From assembly GCA_009777515.1 (NCBI GenBank), contig WRLR01000002.1:24959-88958 (forward strand): a stretch of DNA of 64,000 nt, in the 5' to 3' direction. The notes beneath the pieces were generated by a model. That model worked only from the letters and a program-made list of their open reading frames with translations. It had not been told where the DNA came from and did not search any database. How positions within the stretch are numbered: the stretch's first letter is position 1; each line of letters opens with the position of its first letter. Below are positions 8,628 through 18,400 of the stretch, one piece after another. A program made the translations under genes and the position numbers. Origin of the DNA: Oscillospiraceae bacterium. GTDB lineage: Bacteria; Bacillota; Clostridia; WRLR01.

Positions 8628-9743
8628 TCAGCGGCTCCGCCAGTCCCTTTCGGCGTGCAGCATCAGCGACTCCGCCAGCTTCTGCTCCATTTCTGGGAAC
8701 TGGAAATACAGCCCGTCAGGCCCTATTTCCTTTATGATTTTATCGGCGGCCTCAATCGAGCCTTCAGGGCCATATTCCGCAAGGCTCAGCCACAGCCCCT
8801 TGCCGCCCCTCCTTATCTTCCTGTACAGATCGAACCATCTTTCATTCGCGGCCTTGATGCTGCTCGGCCCGGCAGGCGGCGTCCATTGAATGGCGCCCAG
8901 CCTTTCCATCTTCAATAGCGAATCCAGATGCACGATGCATTCCACCCCGTCCAAGTGAAAAAGGATATTGTCCAGGCCTTCGCACTGTGCGACAAGATAC
9001 GGCAAAACAAATTCGTCGAAATGCTCCGGCGATATCAGCGCGGAAAAATCTACCTGTATCTTTGCCGACTTGCCGCTCCCGTAAACGTTATACGGCCCGT
9101 AAGCCGAGCTGCCGTCCGGCTTTTTTATCAGTTCATATATTTCATTGAAGCACGCCGCATATACATCGTTTATTTGCGCCAGCGCCTTCTTCACCTCGTC
9201 GGGATAATCATACAAATCGAAACAGAAGCGGTTCGGGCCGCGCATTGCGGAGAGGATATCGACATTTTCTACCAGATCGGGCTGGCCCACTATAATATCC
9301 GTGCCGGACGCAAGCTCGACGCACCTGCGGATCATGCCCAAATGCTTCTTCCACCATTCGTTTTTAGGATCGTACTTGAGTTCGAGCCCGTCGTAGCTAT
9401 CGATACATACGGAAAACCATACCGTCTCCTCCGTGAAAACAGGCTCGGAACCAATATAGATAGCCAGCGAGCCCGGCCCCAGGAAAGCCCCGGATTGGGG
9501 ATAGGATTCGGCAAGGAAATCGATCTTGTCGTAACGGTTCATCATCCGGGGGTACCGCTTGTCCATGTTTGTGTAGCGTTCGACCAGGCTATCGATCGGC
9601 GGCTCCTCCATTAATTCATACAGCCCGCGCCCCTTTTCCCTAATTGAACGCAGACTCATGAGCGGCCGATCCGTTTTCCCCCCGTGCAACCAAGCATCGT
9701 ACCGCTGTTTCGTCTCCAGCCAATTGTCCTTAAAATTGATCAT
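8628..9743 (-). CDS. Uroporphyrinogen decarboxylase-like (URO-D superfamily) protein, methyltransferase-type
   Basis: 371 residues of the URO-D superfamily, which includes heme-pathway decarboxylases and corrinoid-dependent methyltransferases. The C-terminal half has the pattern LFHLDGVECIVHLDSLLKM then GAIQWTPPAGPSS, seen in a clostridial subgroup. The HxCG zinc motif of the MtaA/CmuA enzymes is replaced here by HLDG, so metal-thiolate chemistry like theirs is doubtful. No other heme genes are nearby, which argues against heme synthesis. The ATG at 9743 has a weak AGG site upstream. A MATE exporter gene follows after one base, so the two are probably co-transcribed, perhaps as the distal part of the sugar ABC operon. 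True reaction unknown. Confidence 0.75.
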   Translation of the reverse strand: MINFKDNWLETKQRYDAWLHGGKTDRPLMSLRSIREKGRGLYELMEEPPIDSLVERYTNMDKRYPRMMNRYDKIDFLAESYPQSGAFLGPGSLAIYIGSEPVFTEETVWFSVCIDSYDGLELKYDPKNEWWKKHLGMIRRCVELASGTDIIVGQPDLVENVDILSAMRGPNRFCFDLYDYPDEVKKALAQINDVYAACFNEIYELIKKPDGSSAYGPYNVYGSGKSAKIQVDFSALISPEHFDEFVLPYLVAQCEGLDNILFHLDGVECIVHLDSLLKMERLGAIQWTPPAGPSSIKAANERWFDLYRKIRRGGKGLWLSLAEYGPEGSIEAADKIIKEIGPDGLYFQFPEMEQKLAESLMLHAERDWRSR

Positions 9744-9765
9744 CGCAATACCTCATAAATATAAT

Positions 9766-9865
9766 ATCCCCGCCGCCCCAAGCGAAAATCGCGGAGCGGC
9801 GGGGATGCATCATTGTATATATGTGGCGCCTTTTTTCGTTCTTTTTTCGGCGGTGAAAAAAGAAC
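9766..9865 (-). promoter_or_regulatory. Two intercistronic hairpins between the lipoprotein gene and the URO-D-like gene
   Basis: Stem 1 pairs 9838-9848 with 9855-9865 (GTTCTTTTTTC / GAAAAAAGAAC, 11 bp, 6-base loop), nine bases after the lipoprotein stop. Stem 2 pairs 9766-9776 with 9796-9806 (ATCCCCGCCGC / GCGGCGGGGAT, 11 bp), 23 bases before the next start. Neither is followed by a clear U-run in the minus direction. They may protect the 3' end of the abundant lipoprotein message or partly terminate it. Confidence 0.5.
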
Positions 9866-9873
9866 ACTCCCCG

Positions 9874-11595
9874 TTATGGCTTGAAGTTTTCCTTAAAGCT
9901 CTCGTAATCGGCCACCTGCTGCGCCATCAAAGCTGCTGTCTCTTCTTCGGCGGCCTTCCCGCCCTGGGCATAGAACAGGTCTACGAAGACATCAAAGTCC
10001 TCGAGCGGGCGCTGCCCGGATACTATGCCCCATATATATTCGTCGCGGATCCTTTCAAGCTCTGTCGCGTATTCGTTCCAGACAGGCCGATCCGTCGTCT
10101 TGACATAACAGATGCGATTCATGTCGTTTTGCACAAGCTCCGTGCCGCGCGCGAACTTGGCCGCTACTTCCGGCGTATTCGTGATATTGTACTCGTCCTT
10201 GCGGTTAACGAATGTGTCGAACAGGTTCCTGCCGATATTTTGCGCGGTGTTTTCGTCGCCCGTCAGAATCTGTACATATATGCCGTTGTCATGTGTGTAA
10301 TGCTCGCCCTCAAAGCCATACCTGCGTACCAGATAGTCCTCGGGGCCGGTCAGCGCATCGAAGAACGCGTATATCCTTTCGGGATCCTGCGCCCTGTCGG
10401 TTATGCTGAACGCGCACCATGCCTCCGGGCTGATGGAGTTGTCGGACTCGGTGCCAAACCCGTTCGGGTACGGCTCGATGCTGACATACTCGCCATTGGG
10501 GTTGTTCTCCTTAAAAGACTTCACGCTGCCATCCTCCGGGTTGAGCCAGGCGATCCAGCGGTATGTGGAGCCGAACGTGCCCTCGACGAAGGACTCTGTG
10601 AAGTTCAAGTCCCTGACCACGATGTTCGGATCGATGACGCCTTCATTATACAGCTCCTGGATGAGTTTGAGCGCATCCTTCATTTCGGGCTGAACCGCGC
10701 CGTATCCGACGGAGCCGTCCGGCAGGAAAATGAAGTTGTCCGGTATGCAGTTGTAGTACGACCAGAACGGTTTCAAGCTGCGCAGCTCCAGCCCCGCGCC
10801 GGCAAACCCGTACGCCCCGGCGCCGCCGTGTGGGTTGTTTTCGTTCATCATGCGCAGCGCTTCCACATACTCGTCAAACGTTTCGGGAATCCCGAGCCCC
10901 ACATGATCGAGCCAGTCTTTGCGTATCAGGTTGATCATATGCCCCGGTTCGCCCACGTCGCCGGGAATGGCGTACAGGCTGCCATCCGGCTCCGCCGCGT
11001 AAAACAGCGAATCGGGCGACACTTTGTCATAGTAATCTTTAATGTTCGGGTATTTCCAATAATAATCGGACACGTCGACCAACAGCCCGGCGTCGCGCCA
11101 TTGGTTGTACTCCCGGGTCCATCCGGTCTGGAACCAGATCACGTCCGGGCGCTGGGTCGCGTCCGCCATCAGCAGGTTGATCTTTGCCTGGGCGTCGCTG
11201 TTGTCCGGGATGATGATCATGTTGATTTTGACATTGTATTTCTCTTCGAAAAACTTCTGAATCCTGCTATCGCTCTCTACATGCCCCCTGCGGACCGCCA
11301 CGCTGAACTCGTAGGGCTCTTCCCCTGACGCCCCGCCTGCGTCTGCGACCGCAGCGGCGGCTGTCGTGGCACTGGCCGCCGCAGCAGTCGTCGTTGCCCC
11401 GCCGGCGGCTGCCGTGGTCGCCTCCGCCGCAGCCGCAGCCGTAGTCGCCTCTGCGGCAGCCGCAGCCGTCGTAGCCGCTGCAGCCGTGGTCGCGGCAGTG
11501 GTAGCTGCGCCCCCGCCTCCGCCTCCACATGCCGAAAGCAGCAGCAATGCCGCAAGCAGCCCGACGGCCATCTTAAATAGTGACGTTTTTTTCAT
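9874..11595 (-). CDS. Extracellular sugar-binding lipoprotein of an ABC importer
   Basis: 573 residues. Lys-rich N-terminus, hydrophobic core and lipobox LLSAC put the lipidated cysteine at residue 23, so it is anchored outside the membrane. A long Gly then Ala/Thr-rich linker (about residues 24-95) leads to a family-1 extracellular binding domain resembling LplA/YtcQ proteins (EFSVAVRRGHVESDSRIQKF, then PDVIWFQTGWTREYNQWRDA). GGAG seven bases before ATG 11595 fixes the start; an earlier in-frame start at 11634 would bury the signal peptide. Two permease genes lie immediately upstream on the same strand and no ATPase gene is present, as is usual for this family, where a shared MsmX-type ATPase serves several importers. 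The ligand is probably an oligosaccharide; which one cannot be told. Confidence 0.9.
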   Translation of the reverse strand: MKKTSLFKMAVGLLAALLLLSACGGGGGGAATTAATTAAAATTAAAAAEATTAAAAAEATTAAAGGATTTAAAASATTAAAAVADAGGASGEEPYEFSVAVRRGHVESDSRIQKFFEEKYNVKINMIIIPDNSDAQAKINLLMADATQRPDVIWFQTGWTREYNQWRDAGLLVDVSDYYWKYPNIKDYYDKVSPDSLFYAAEPDGSLYAIPGDVGEPGHMINLIRKDWLDHVGLGIPETFDEYVEALRMMNENNPHGGAGAYGFAGAGLELRSLKPFWSYYNCIPDNFIFLPDGSVGYGAVQPEMKDALKLIQELYNEGVIDPNIVVRDLNFTESFVEGTFGSTYRWIAWLNPEDGSVKSFKENNPNGEYVSIEPYPNGFGTESDNSISPEAWCAFSITDRAQDPERIYAFFDALTGPEDYLVRRYGFEGEHYTHDNGIYVQILTGDENTAQNIGRNLFDTFVNRKDEYNITNTPEVAAKFARGTELVQNDMNRICYVKTTDRPVWNEYATELERIRDEYIWGIVSGQRPLEDFDVFVDLFYAQGGKAAEEETAALMAQQVADYESFKENFKP

Positions 11596-11644
11596 GCTGA
11601 TTCTCCTTTTCGCGTTTACATTATTATTTTGCATATTATTGGTG

Positions 11645-12586
11645 TCAACCCTTTATGGAACCTATCATAACGCCTTTCACGAAATATCTTTGCAAGAACG
11701 GGTATACAATCAAAATCGGCGTGGTCGTCACAATGATCGACGCGGCTTTGATGGTGTTTTCGCTGACTGTCAGGTCTTGCGCCAACTGCACCCCGCTGTC
11801 GCGCAAGGCCTGCGACGTGTTCATGAGCAGGTTGCGCAGTTCCGCCTGCATGGACCATTTGGACTTCGATGTAATGTACAGGACGGTGCTGAAGTAGTCG
11901 TTCCAATACATGACGGCTGTGAAGAGGGCTATAGTCGCCACAGTGGCCATTGACAGGGGGATTATTATGCGGAAGAAGATGAAAACATCGTTTGCGCCGT
12001 CTATTTTAGCCGACTCCTCCAGGCTGGAGGGCAGCGAAGCGAAAAAGCTCCGCATGATTATTATGTTGAACGCGCCAGCCAAACCGGGGAGTATCAGCGC
12101 GAACAGCGTATCGAGCATCTTGAGGTCCCTGATGAGCATGTAGTTTGGGATCATGCCGCCATTGAACAGCATCGTGAACACGATAAAAAACATAAATATC
12201 GCATTGCCGCGCAAATGCAGCTTTGACAGGGGGTAAGCCAGCATCGCGGTAATCAGCGTCCCTGCCGCAGTCCCCGTAATCGTCACTATCAGGGAGACGC
12301 GGAACCCATTCATAATGCCCCTGCTCCGCAAAACGGTCTGATATGTAGATAGCGTGAACTGCTTGGGCCACAAAAAGACCCCGCCCGCAGCCGCCGTGTG
12401 CACATTGCTAAGCGACATCATGAGCTGATGCCAAAACGGATAGAGCATCATCAGCGAAAGCAGCGCGAACAATACGTAATTGAATACATTGAATGTTTTT
12501 TCTAACGGGGACTGTTGGATCCTCCGAAACGAGCTAACGGACGACTTAATGTCCGTGCTAAAATCCGTTCTCACACCGTTATCCAT
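11645..12586 (-). CDS. Sugar ABC transporter permease, LplC/YtcP type
   Basis: Six hydrophobic segments and the cytoplasmic coupling motif LEESAKIDGANDVFIFFRII ending in IPLS identify an inner-membrane permease of the carbohydrate uptake-1 class. The sequence MLYPFWHQLMMSLSN near the first segment is typical of the LplC partner. Start ATG 12586 comes after the GAGAGGGGG that forms the end of the preceding permease gene. A TTG at 12613 would overlap that gene and cannot be excluded. It forms an operon with the upstream permease (stop within a few bases) and the downstream lipoprotein gene (about 50 bases away). Confidence 0.87.
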   Translation of the reverse strand: MDNGVRTDFSTDIKSSVSSFRRIQQSPLEKTFNVFNYVLFALLSLMMLYPFWHQLMMSLSNVHTAAAGGVFLWPKQFTLSTYQTVLRSRGIMNGFRVSLIVTITGTAAGTLITAMLAYPLSKLHLRGNAIFMFFIVFTMLFNGGMIPNYMLIRDLKMLDTLFALILPGLAGAFNIIIMRSFFASLPSSLEESAKIDGANDVFIFFRIIIPLSMATVATIALFTAVMYWNDYFSTVLYITSKSKWSMQAELRNLLMNTSQALRDSGVQLAQDLTVSENTIKAASIIVTTTPILIVYPFLQRYFVKGVMIGSIKG

Positions 12587-12590
12587 ATTA

Positions 12591-13538
12591 TTACCATATC
12601 CCCCTCTCGCCAAGGGCTTTCACCAGGGTGTTGGAACCTGCGATCAAAATCAACGCGACCAAGGACTTGAACATCCCTGCCGCCGCGCTGAACGAATAGT
12701 TGGTTTCTACGATACCTTTGCGGTACACGAACGTGTCGATGATATCGCCCACCTCGTAAACCAAGGGGTTGTAAAGCATGAACACTTGGTCGAACCCGGC
12801 GTTGAGGATATTCCCCAGGTTTAATATGAACACCACGACGATCGTGGGCCTGATTGCTGGGAGTGTAATGTAAATGACTTGCTTGAACCGGTTGGCGCCG
12901 TCGATTATCGCGGCTTCGTATTGTTCTTCGTCCACTGCGGATATAGAAGCGAAATAGATTATCGTCCCCCAGCCCATGGATTTATATATGTCTGAAACCA
13001 CCAGCGTGGGGACAAACAGTTTTCGGCTGGTGAGGAAGTCGATCTTCGTCCCGCCGAACAAAGCGATTATTTCGTTGATGAAGCCGGTGCTCGGGTTCAG
13101 GAACGACATAATGACGCCCGCCATTATGACCCAGGAGATGAAGTGCGGCAAATATAGGACTGTCTGCACTACCCTCTTATATGTGACGCTGCGGAACTCG
13201 TTAATCAGTAGCGCTAGGATGATGGGGATGGGGAATCCGACGACAAGCTTGGAAATGCTGATGGTCAGCGTGTTGCGTAGGACAAGGGGGAACGAGAATG
13301 TCAAAAATAGTTTGTTGAATTGATCAAGCCCTACCCAAGGGCTCGCTTTGGGGTTAAACGGGTTGTAGTCCTGAAATGCTATCCGAAGGCCGTACATCGG
13401 CGCGTACCTGAACAATATGAAGTAAGCGATCCCAGGTATCATCAGCAAGTACAGCCATCTGTCGCGGAGTATGTCCTTGAAAAGTTTTTTGAAATATGGT
13501 TTTTTGCGACCGCCGGGACTTGCAACAATGTCGGTCAA
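12591..13538 (-). CDS. Sugar ABC transporter permease, LplB/YteP type
   Basis: 315 residues, first gene of the importer operon. The N-terminal cytoplasmic segment is followed by LYLLMIPGIAYFILFRYAPM and GLRIAFQDYNPFNP, the signature of LplB-like permeases. The coupling loop is EAAIIDGANRFKQVIYITLP. About six membrane spans are visible. The start is TTG at 13538, chosen because GGGAG lies nine bases upstream and no ATG fits. It is transcribed away from the LacI-family regulator gene starting at 13915, which probably controls it. With the second permease it should form the membrane channel of the importer. Confidence 0.88.
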   Translation of the reverse strand: MTDIVASPGGRKKPYFKKLFKDILRDRWLYLLMIPGIAYFILFRYAPMYGLRIAFQDYNPFNPKASPWVGLDQFNKLFLTFSFPLVLRNTLTISISKLVVGFPIPIILALLINEFRSVTYKRVVQTVLYLPHFISWVIMAGVIMSFLNPSTGFINEIIALFGGTKIDFLTSRKLFVPTLVVSDIYKSMGWGTIIYFASISAVDEEQYEAAIIDGANRFKQVIYITLPAIRPTIVVVFILNLGNILNAGFDQVFMLYNPLVYEVGDIIDTFVYRKGIVETNYSFSAAAGMFKSLVALILIAGSNTLVKALGERGIW

Positions 13539-13652
13539 CTTAAAACACTCCCTTCAAATACATTTGTTAGTTGACAGTTATCATTTTAAAAGCAGCTTGC
13601 GGCCAAAATCGTAATAACGGTATAGCCCGTTTAAAATCCTTTATGCCTGTGT

Positions 13653-13664
13653 TAAAACGTTTTA
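13653..13664. promoter_or_regulatory. Candidate LacI-family operator
   Basis: TAAAACGTTTTA is a perfect 12-bp palindrome with a central CG, the usual form of LacI/GalR-family operators. It lies in the 376-base divergent gap between the ABC importer operon and the regulator gene. The rest of the gap is AT-rich with no other gene seen. The assignment rests on position and form only. Confidence 0.45.
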
Positions 13665-13760
13665 TTTCGCATAAGTATTTCAAATATGCGGAGTATTGTC
13701 AATATATTTGTTCAATATGTGTAACAAAAGAACATTAGTTAATACATAAAATTTATGTTA

Positions 13761-13769
13761 TGTTATAAT
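13761..13769 (+). promoter_or_regulatory. Extended -10 promoter of the LacI-family regulator gene
   Basis: TGTTATAAT is an extended -10 (TG-N-TATAAT) about 145 bases before the regulator start. Extended -10 promoters do not need a strong -35, and none is seen. Confidence 0.45.
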
Positions 13770-13914
13770 ATTACATTGTGCGATTGCGCGGCATTTTCAT
13801 TCGGCGGCAGTAATGGCGATGGAGAAGATTAAGATAATAGATAATTGAAAACTCAGCTACGAGACGCATGGAGGAACAGGTTGAGGAACAAGTTTATGGG
13901 GAGGGACGCATTTA

Positions 13915-15018
13915 TTGAGGCCTACAATCAAAGATGTCGCCAAACGCGCCGGGGTTTCGGCAACTACGGTGTCCATGGTCCTAAACGACCCGGACAATTC
14001 CATATCCGAGCGGACCCGCAAAATGGTCATTCGCGCTGTACAGGAGCTAAATTACCGCCCCAACCGCCTCGCCGTCAGTTTGGTGACAAAAAAGACAAAT
14101 ATCATAGGTCTGGTTTTCCCGGTGGACATAAACTCGTTCCAGGAAACGTTTTTGAACCACATACAAGAAGAAGCGTCCGCGCGCGGCTATACGATCATTT
14201 TCAGCACGGCCAATGAAGATGCGGACCGCACCATCCTCCAGCTTTGCGACTTTACCGATCGCGGCGTCGATGGAATCATTCTTGCACAATCGTCGTTCAA
14301 AGACCCTGCCGGCACCGACGCCTGTCTCAAAGCCATCGCGGGCCTGAACACGCCGATTGTTCTTGTGGACCGCGTACCGGAGGACTGCGCGTTCGACATG
14401 ATAAAAATCAATGACTATCGCGGCGGCTATGACGCCATAAAATATCTATTGGATCTTGGGCACCGGAAAATCGGCATTATAACGGGGCCGATGTACATAA
14501 ACAACTGTGTTAACAGGCTTGCCGGATGCAGGGGCGCGCTGGAAGACGCGGGTATCCCATTTTACGATGCCTTTGTATTTGAAGGCGCGTTTGACATACC
14601 TAGCGGCGCTGCCGCCCTGCCATATTTGCTTGGTCAAAATATCACAGCGGTTTTCGCGTTCAACGACATGACCGCATATGGGGTATATAAGGAAGCCAGG
14701 AAGTATAATCTATCTATTCCTACGGATCTATCGGTAATAGGCTTTGACGATATGTTTTTTTCGGACATCATCTATCCGCCGCTGACTACGGTCGAGTTCC
14801 CTTTTAAAAAAATGGCAGTCGCTGCGGTCGAGCGCCTGATCCTGCGGATAAACGGAGCGGCGCAGGCGACGGGGGAGGGGGGGAGGCAAGGGCAAGGGCA
14901 AGGGTTGAGGCAGGAAGTGGCGCCGGGGACGGGGACGGGACAAGGGCAGAGTATAGGGCGAGAAGTCATGATGTTCGATCCGATCATAAAAGTGCGGGGC
15001 AGTACCCGCCGTTTATAA
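13915..15018 (+). CDS. LacI-family transcriptional regulator of the sugar importer
   Basis: 367 residues. The N-terminal helix-turn-helix reads TIKDVAKRAGVSATTVSMVL, and the hinge YRPNRLAVSL follows. The periplasmic-binding-protein-like effector domain runs from about residue 60 to 330 (IIGLVFPVDINSFQETFLN; GHRKIGIITGP; AVFAFNDMTAYGVYKEAR; SVIGFDDM). Start TTG 13915 is preceded by GGGGAGGG. The protein should repress or activate the divergent ABC operon in response to a sugar. A Gly/Gln-rich insertion (14867-14968, about 34 residues) splits the end of the effector domain from its last strand (IIKVRGSTRRL), where family members normally have a continuous sequence. Confidence 0.9.
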   Translation: MRPTIKDVAKRAGVSATTVSMVLNDPDNSISERTRKMVIRAVQELNYRPNRLAVSLVTKKTNIIGLVFPVDINSFQETFLNHIQEEASARGYTIIFSTANEDADRTILQLCDFTDRGVDGIILAQSSFKDPAGTDACLKAIAGLNTPIVLVDRVPEDCAFDMIKINDYRGGYDAIKYLLDLGHRKIGIITGPMYINNCVNRLAGCRGALEDAGIPFYDAFVFEGAFDIPSGAAALPYLLGQNITAVFAFNDMTAYGVYKEARKYNLSIPTDLSVIGFDDMFFSDIIYPPLTTVEFPFKKMAVAAVERLILRINGAAQATGEGGRQGQGQGLRQEVAPGTGTGQGQSIGREVMMFDPIIKVRGSTRRL

Positions 15019-15057
15019 ATCCATCATTATTTTCATTATTTTTTCATCATATTATAG

Positions 15058-15185
15058 AGGCGATTGTAAAAGCCGGTATTTTACGGGCGAACACTGTTCG
15101 CTCCTACAACATTTTGTATATATGCAAAATTGACTGCCCATATGTAGGGACGCACATCGTGCGTCCGCAACTTTTACAATCGCCT
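15058..15185. mobile_element. MITE-like element, 128 bp with perfect 15-bp terminal inverted repeats
   Basis: AGGCGATTGTAAAAG at 15058-15072 is repeated as its exact reverse complement at 15171-15185. The inside holds two hairpin modules: an imperfect GGGCGAACACTGTTCGCTC (15085-15103) with CTAC after it, and GTAGG followed by GGACGCACATCGTGCGTCC (15148-15166). No coding sequence is present. Size, terminal repeats and lack of genes fit a miniature inverted-repeat element moved by a transposase elsewhere. A target duplication is not clear. Confidence 0.65.
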
Positions 15186-15280
15186 ATCATATTCTACTAA
15201 TGGGGGCCGGAAAGTATAAGCAGCCCTTTTTTTTATCTATTATGAACAAAAATATATATAATGAATTTATTTTGCGAAAC

Positions 15281-15309
15281 TTGTTAATTTCTATAAAAAA
15301 GCATAGAAT
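15281..15309 (+). promoter_or_regulatory. Promoter of the BspA-type surface protein gene
   Basis: TTGTTA (15281-15286), 17-base spacer, TAGAAT (15304-15309). Transcription would begin near 15316, giving a leader of about 155 bases before ATG 15471. This argues against a start at GTG 15315. Confidence 0.5.
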
Positions 15310-15470
15310 ATAACGTGAACAATAATGAAAAGGGCAGGACGCGGGCGCAACGCCATGCATGTTTTCATGACTATTTGCGCCTGGTCAAGGCAAAGCGTTT
15401 ATCATATCTCAGAGCAAAATATAGATTAAATGGTTTATTAACATCAGGATGGCGGGCGCCAGGGGGGCAT

Positions 15471-18400
15471 ATGATCGTGAATAATCACAAAATCGAGAAA
15501 GCGATAAAATCATTACTGGCTTGGACACTAAGCATTGCTATTATGCTCGGTTTACTGGGCGGCGCCGGCGTGGCGCCCGCGTACGCGGACGTGGGCGAGG
15601 TTTTCACGTATATGGACGTCGACTACAGGATATTGAGCGAGTCCGGCTCGACAGGGACGGTGCAAGTTGGAAACAACGCAAGGTCAATATCGATGGATAT
15701 AACGTCCGTGACCATTCCGCAGACAGTCACATACGCGGGAAAAAATTATACGGTGACCGCAATAGGCAACACGGCGTTTTATTATTGCTCAAATTTGGAA
15801 AATATTGAAATACCGGACAGCGTTACCTCAATAGGGAGCTACGCGTTTACCGGTTGCACTAATTTAAAGAACATAGTAATCCCGGAAGGCATCACATCGA
15901 TAAGCTATTATACGTTTAGCGGTTGCAGGAGCCTAACAAGCGTCGTATTACCGCAAAGCGTCACGTCCATTGGAGGCGTAGCGTTCAATGGATGCAGTGC
16001 CCTTACGGATATTACAATCCCCAGCGGCGTTACATATATCGGCGAATCCGCGTTCCTTGACTGCTTAGTCCTAAAAAACCTGGAAATCCCCAACACTGTT
16101 ACATTCATTGGCGATGCCGCGTTCGGCAATTGCCGCGCCATGACGGATATCATTTTGCAAAGCGGCAACAATTACTACACGAGTGTGGGCGGAGTATTAT
16201 ATAACATTGATATAACCAAGATTATCAACTATCCCGCAGGCAGGGCGGGGACATCCTATGTTATTCCAAGTAGCGTCACATCTATTGGCAGTTCGGCGTT
16301 CAACGGTAGCCGCAACCTGGAGGCTATAGAAATCCCCGACAGCGTGACGACAATTGGCGTATCCGCGTTCCAATCCTGCGCCAGCCTGCAAAGCATAAAG
16401 ATCCCCTATGGTTTTGAGTTTATAAACGATAATATGTTTTCCTCCTGCGCCAGCTTGACAAGCGTCGACATCCCGGAAACAGTCAAAGTAATAAACCGGT
16501 TCGCGTTCTCTAGCTGCAATAGCCTGACCAGTTTTGATATACCCAGCGGAGTTGAGACTATAGGTAACGCGGCTTTCTATTATTGCAATGGATTTACTAG
16601 CATGTATATCCCAAAAAATGTCACGACGATTGAAACATATGCATTTTGCGGCTGCCGCAGCCTCACCGAAGTTGTCTTCGAGTCGGCGACGCCGCCCATA
16701 GTCCGATCCAACGCGTTTTCCGAGCTAAGGGCCGGCACAAAGGCGATTGTTCCATATGGCTCGACGGAATACGGAGCGGAAGGCTCGATTTGGAATATGC
16801 TGGTCGTCGAATACGGCGAAGCGGACCCGTATACTGTTCATGCGTCCAGTGCGGTGGGCGCGGCGGGCGGCGAAGTTGATTTAACAGTGGCTCTTGTAAA
16901 CAATCAAGGCATAAAAAGTATGGGGCTGAGCCTCGGGTACGACAGCAGCGCCTTGAAACTTGAAAGCATGTCGTCTGTTTGGGACGGCATGTCATATGTC
17001 CCTCCCGTCGATCCGGCCGCCAATCCTTTCAATGTGCAGTGGACCAGCGGCGCGGGTTTAGGCAATAGCGACAGCGGCGAGATTCTCAATTTGAAATTTT
17101 CAATTTTGCCCGGCACGGCGGACGGATCGTATCCGATAACCCTTTCATACGACCCTGCGGCAACGTTTGATGAAAACAATGCGCCGATTACACCGACGTT
17201 GATTAACGGAAGCGTGTATGCCGGGGACCCGGAGGGGCCCGTGCTCGGCGGCGTCGTGACGATTACTGGTATTACGCGATATGGCAACAGTCTCGTAGCC
17301 AACACTGCCGCTCTCACTGCGACTTTAAATGTCGAACCGGTCAATTTAACGTTTGTATGGAGACGCGACGGCGAAATAATTCCCGGCGCCACAGCTTCTA
17401 TTTACGCAATACAACCGGCGGACATAGGAAAGTCGATCACAGCCACAGCTATGGCGGCGAACTGCTCCGGGAGCGTGACGTCCGGCGCGACCGAGCCGAT
17501 AACTTTGGGGGTAATCGGCGCGCTGCCGAACTTTTCCGCGCTCGTGAGCTTTATGGACACGGAAACACAGGAAGTGGAGCTGTCCGATCTGATCACCGTT
17601 TACAGGCATGATAACGATATCCCGACATATGCCCTGAACGGGGAGGTCACGGGAAACGGCGCGTACGCCATTTCCGATCTTTCGTTTACAGCCGACGGAC
17701 TCGCCGTAAAAGTGACGGAAGGGATAGAAGGCCAAACGGTCACTATCCCCTTGCGCATTAGCGGTTTTGCGTATTATGAGGACACGACCATCAACGTTGT
17801 TTTAACCTTGACCGAAAAAATTATGGCGAAAGTCGCCGTAACCACTCCGGGGAATATAGTTTATGGTTCCGTGCTCGAAGACCCCGTCGCATCCGTAAAC
17901 GGGGACATTGGGCCGCACGATTTTGTTTTCCAATATGTAGGGACGCTGGCGGGCGGCGGTTCCACCGCGTATAACTCCGGCGACAAGCCTGTGGATCCCG
18001 GCACATATTACGCGATGGCGTCGCTTGAAAGCGAAACGCACGCGGGCAGCAGGGCTAGCGGCAGTTTTACGATATCGCGGAAAGAATTGGCATGGGACAC
18101 CAATGGCATGGTTGCCTCAAAACCATATGACGGGAACACGAACGCGACGGTTGCTACACAGCCCGCTTTGAGCGGCTTGATCGAAGGCGACACGGTGAAC
18201 GTGACCGTCGGTACGGTCGCCTACACGGATGCCGCAGAGGGAACGAACACTGTAACGGTCGCTGGGTACGGCATCAATGGCGCCCATATCTGGAAATACT
18301 ACGCTCCGACTGTACAGCCGGAATTTACCGTGGGCGGGATCACGAAACCGTTGTTGCCTGCACCTGCGGCGCCGACGATGGCAAGCAAAACAATGACGAG

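Noticed and set aside
9658..11328. Plus-strand open frame of 556 codons over the URO-D/lipoprotein region
   Set aside because: It crosses the gap and two well-identified minus-strand genes and has no family features or ribosome site.
15315..15470. Extension of the BspA-type protein to GTG 15315
   Set aside because: It would lie at the predicted transcription start, has no ribosome site, and would hide the signal peptide behind 52 residues.
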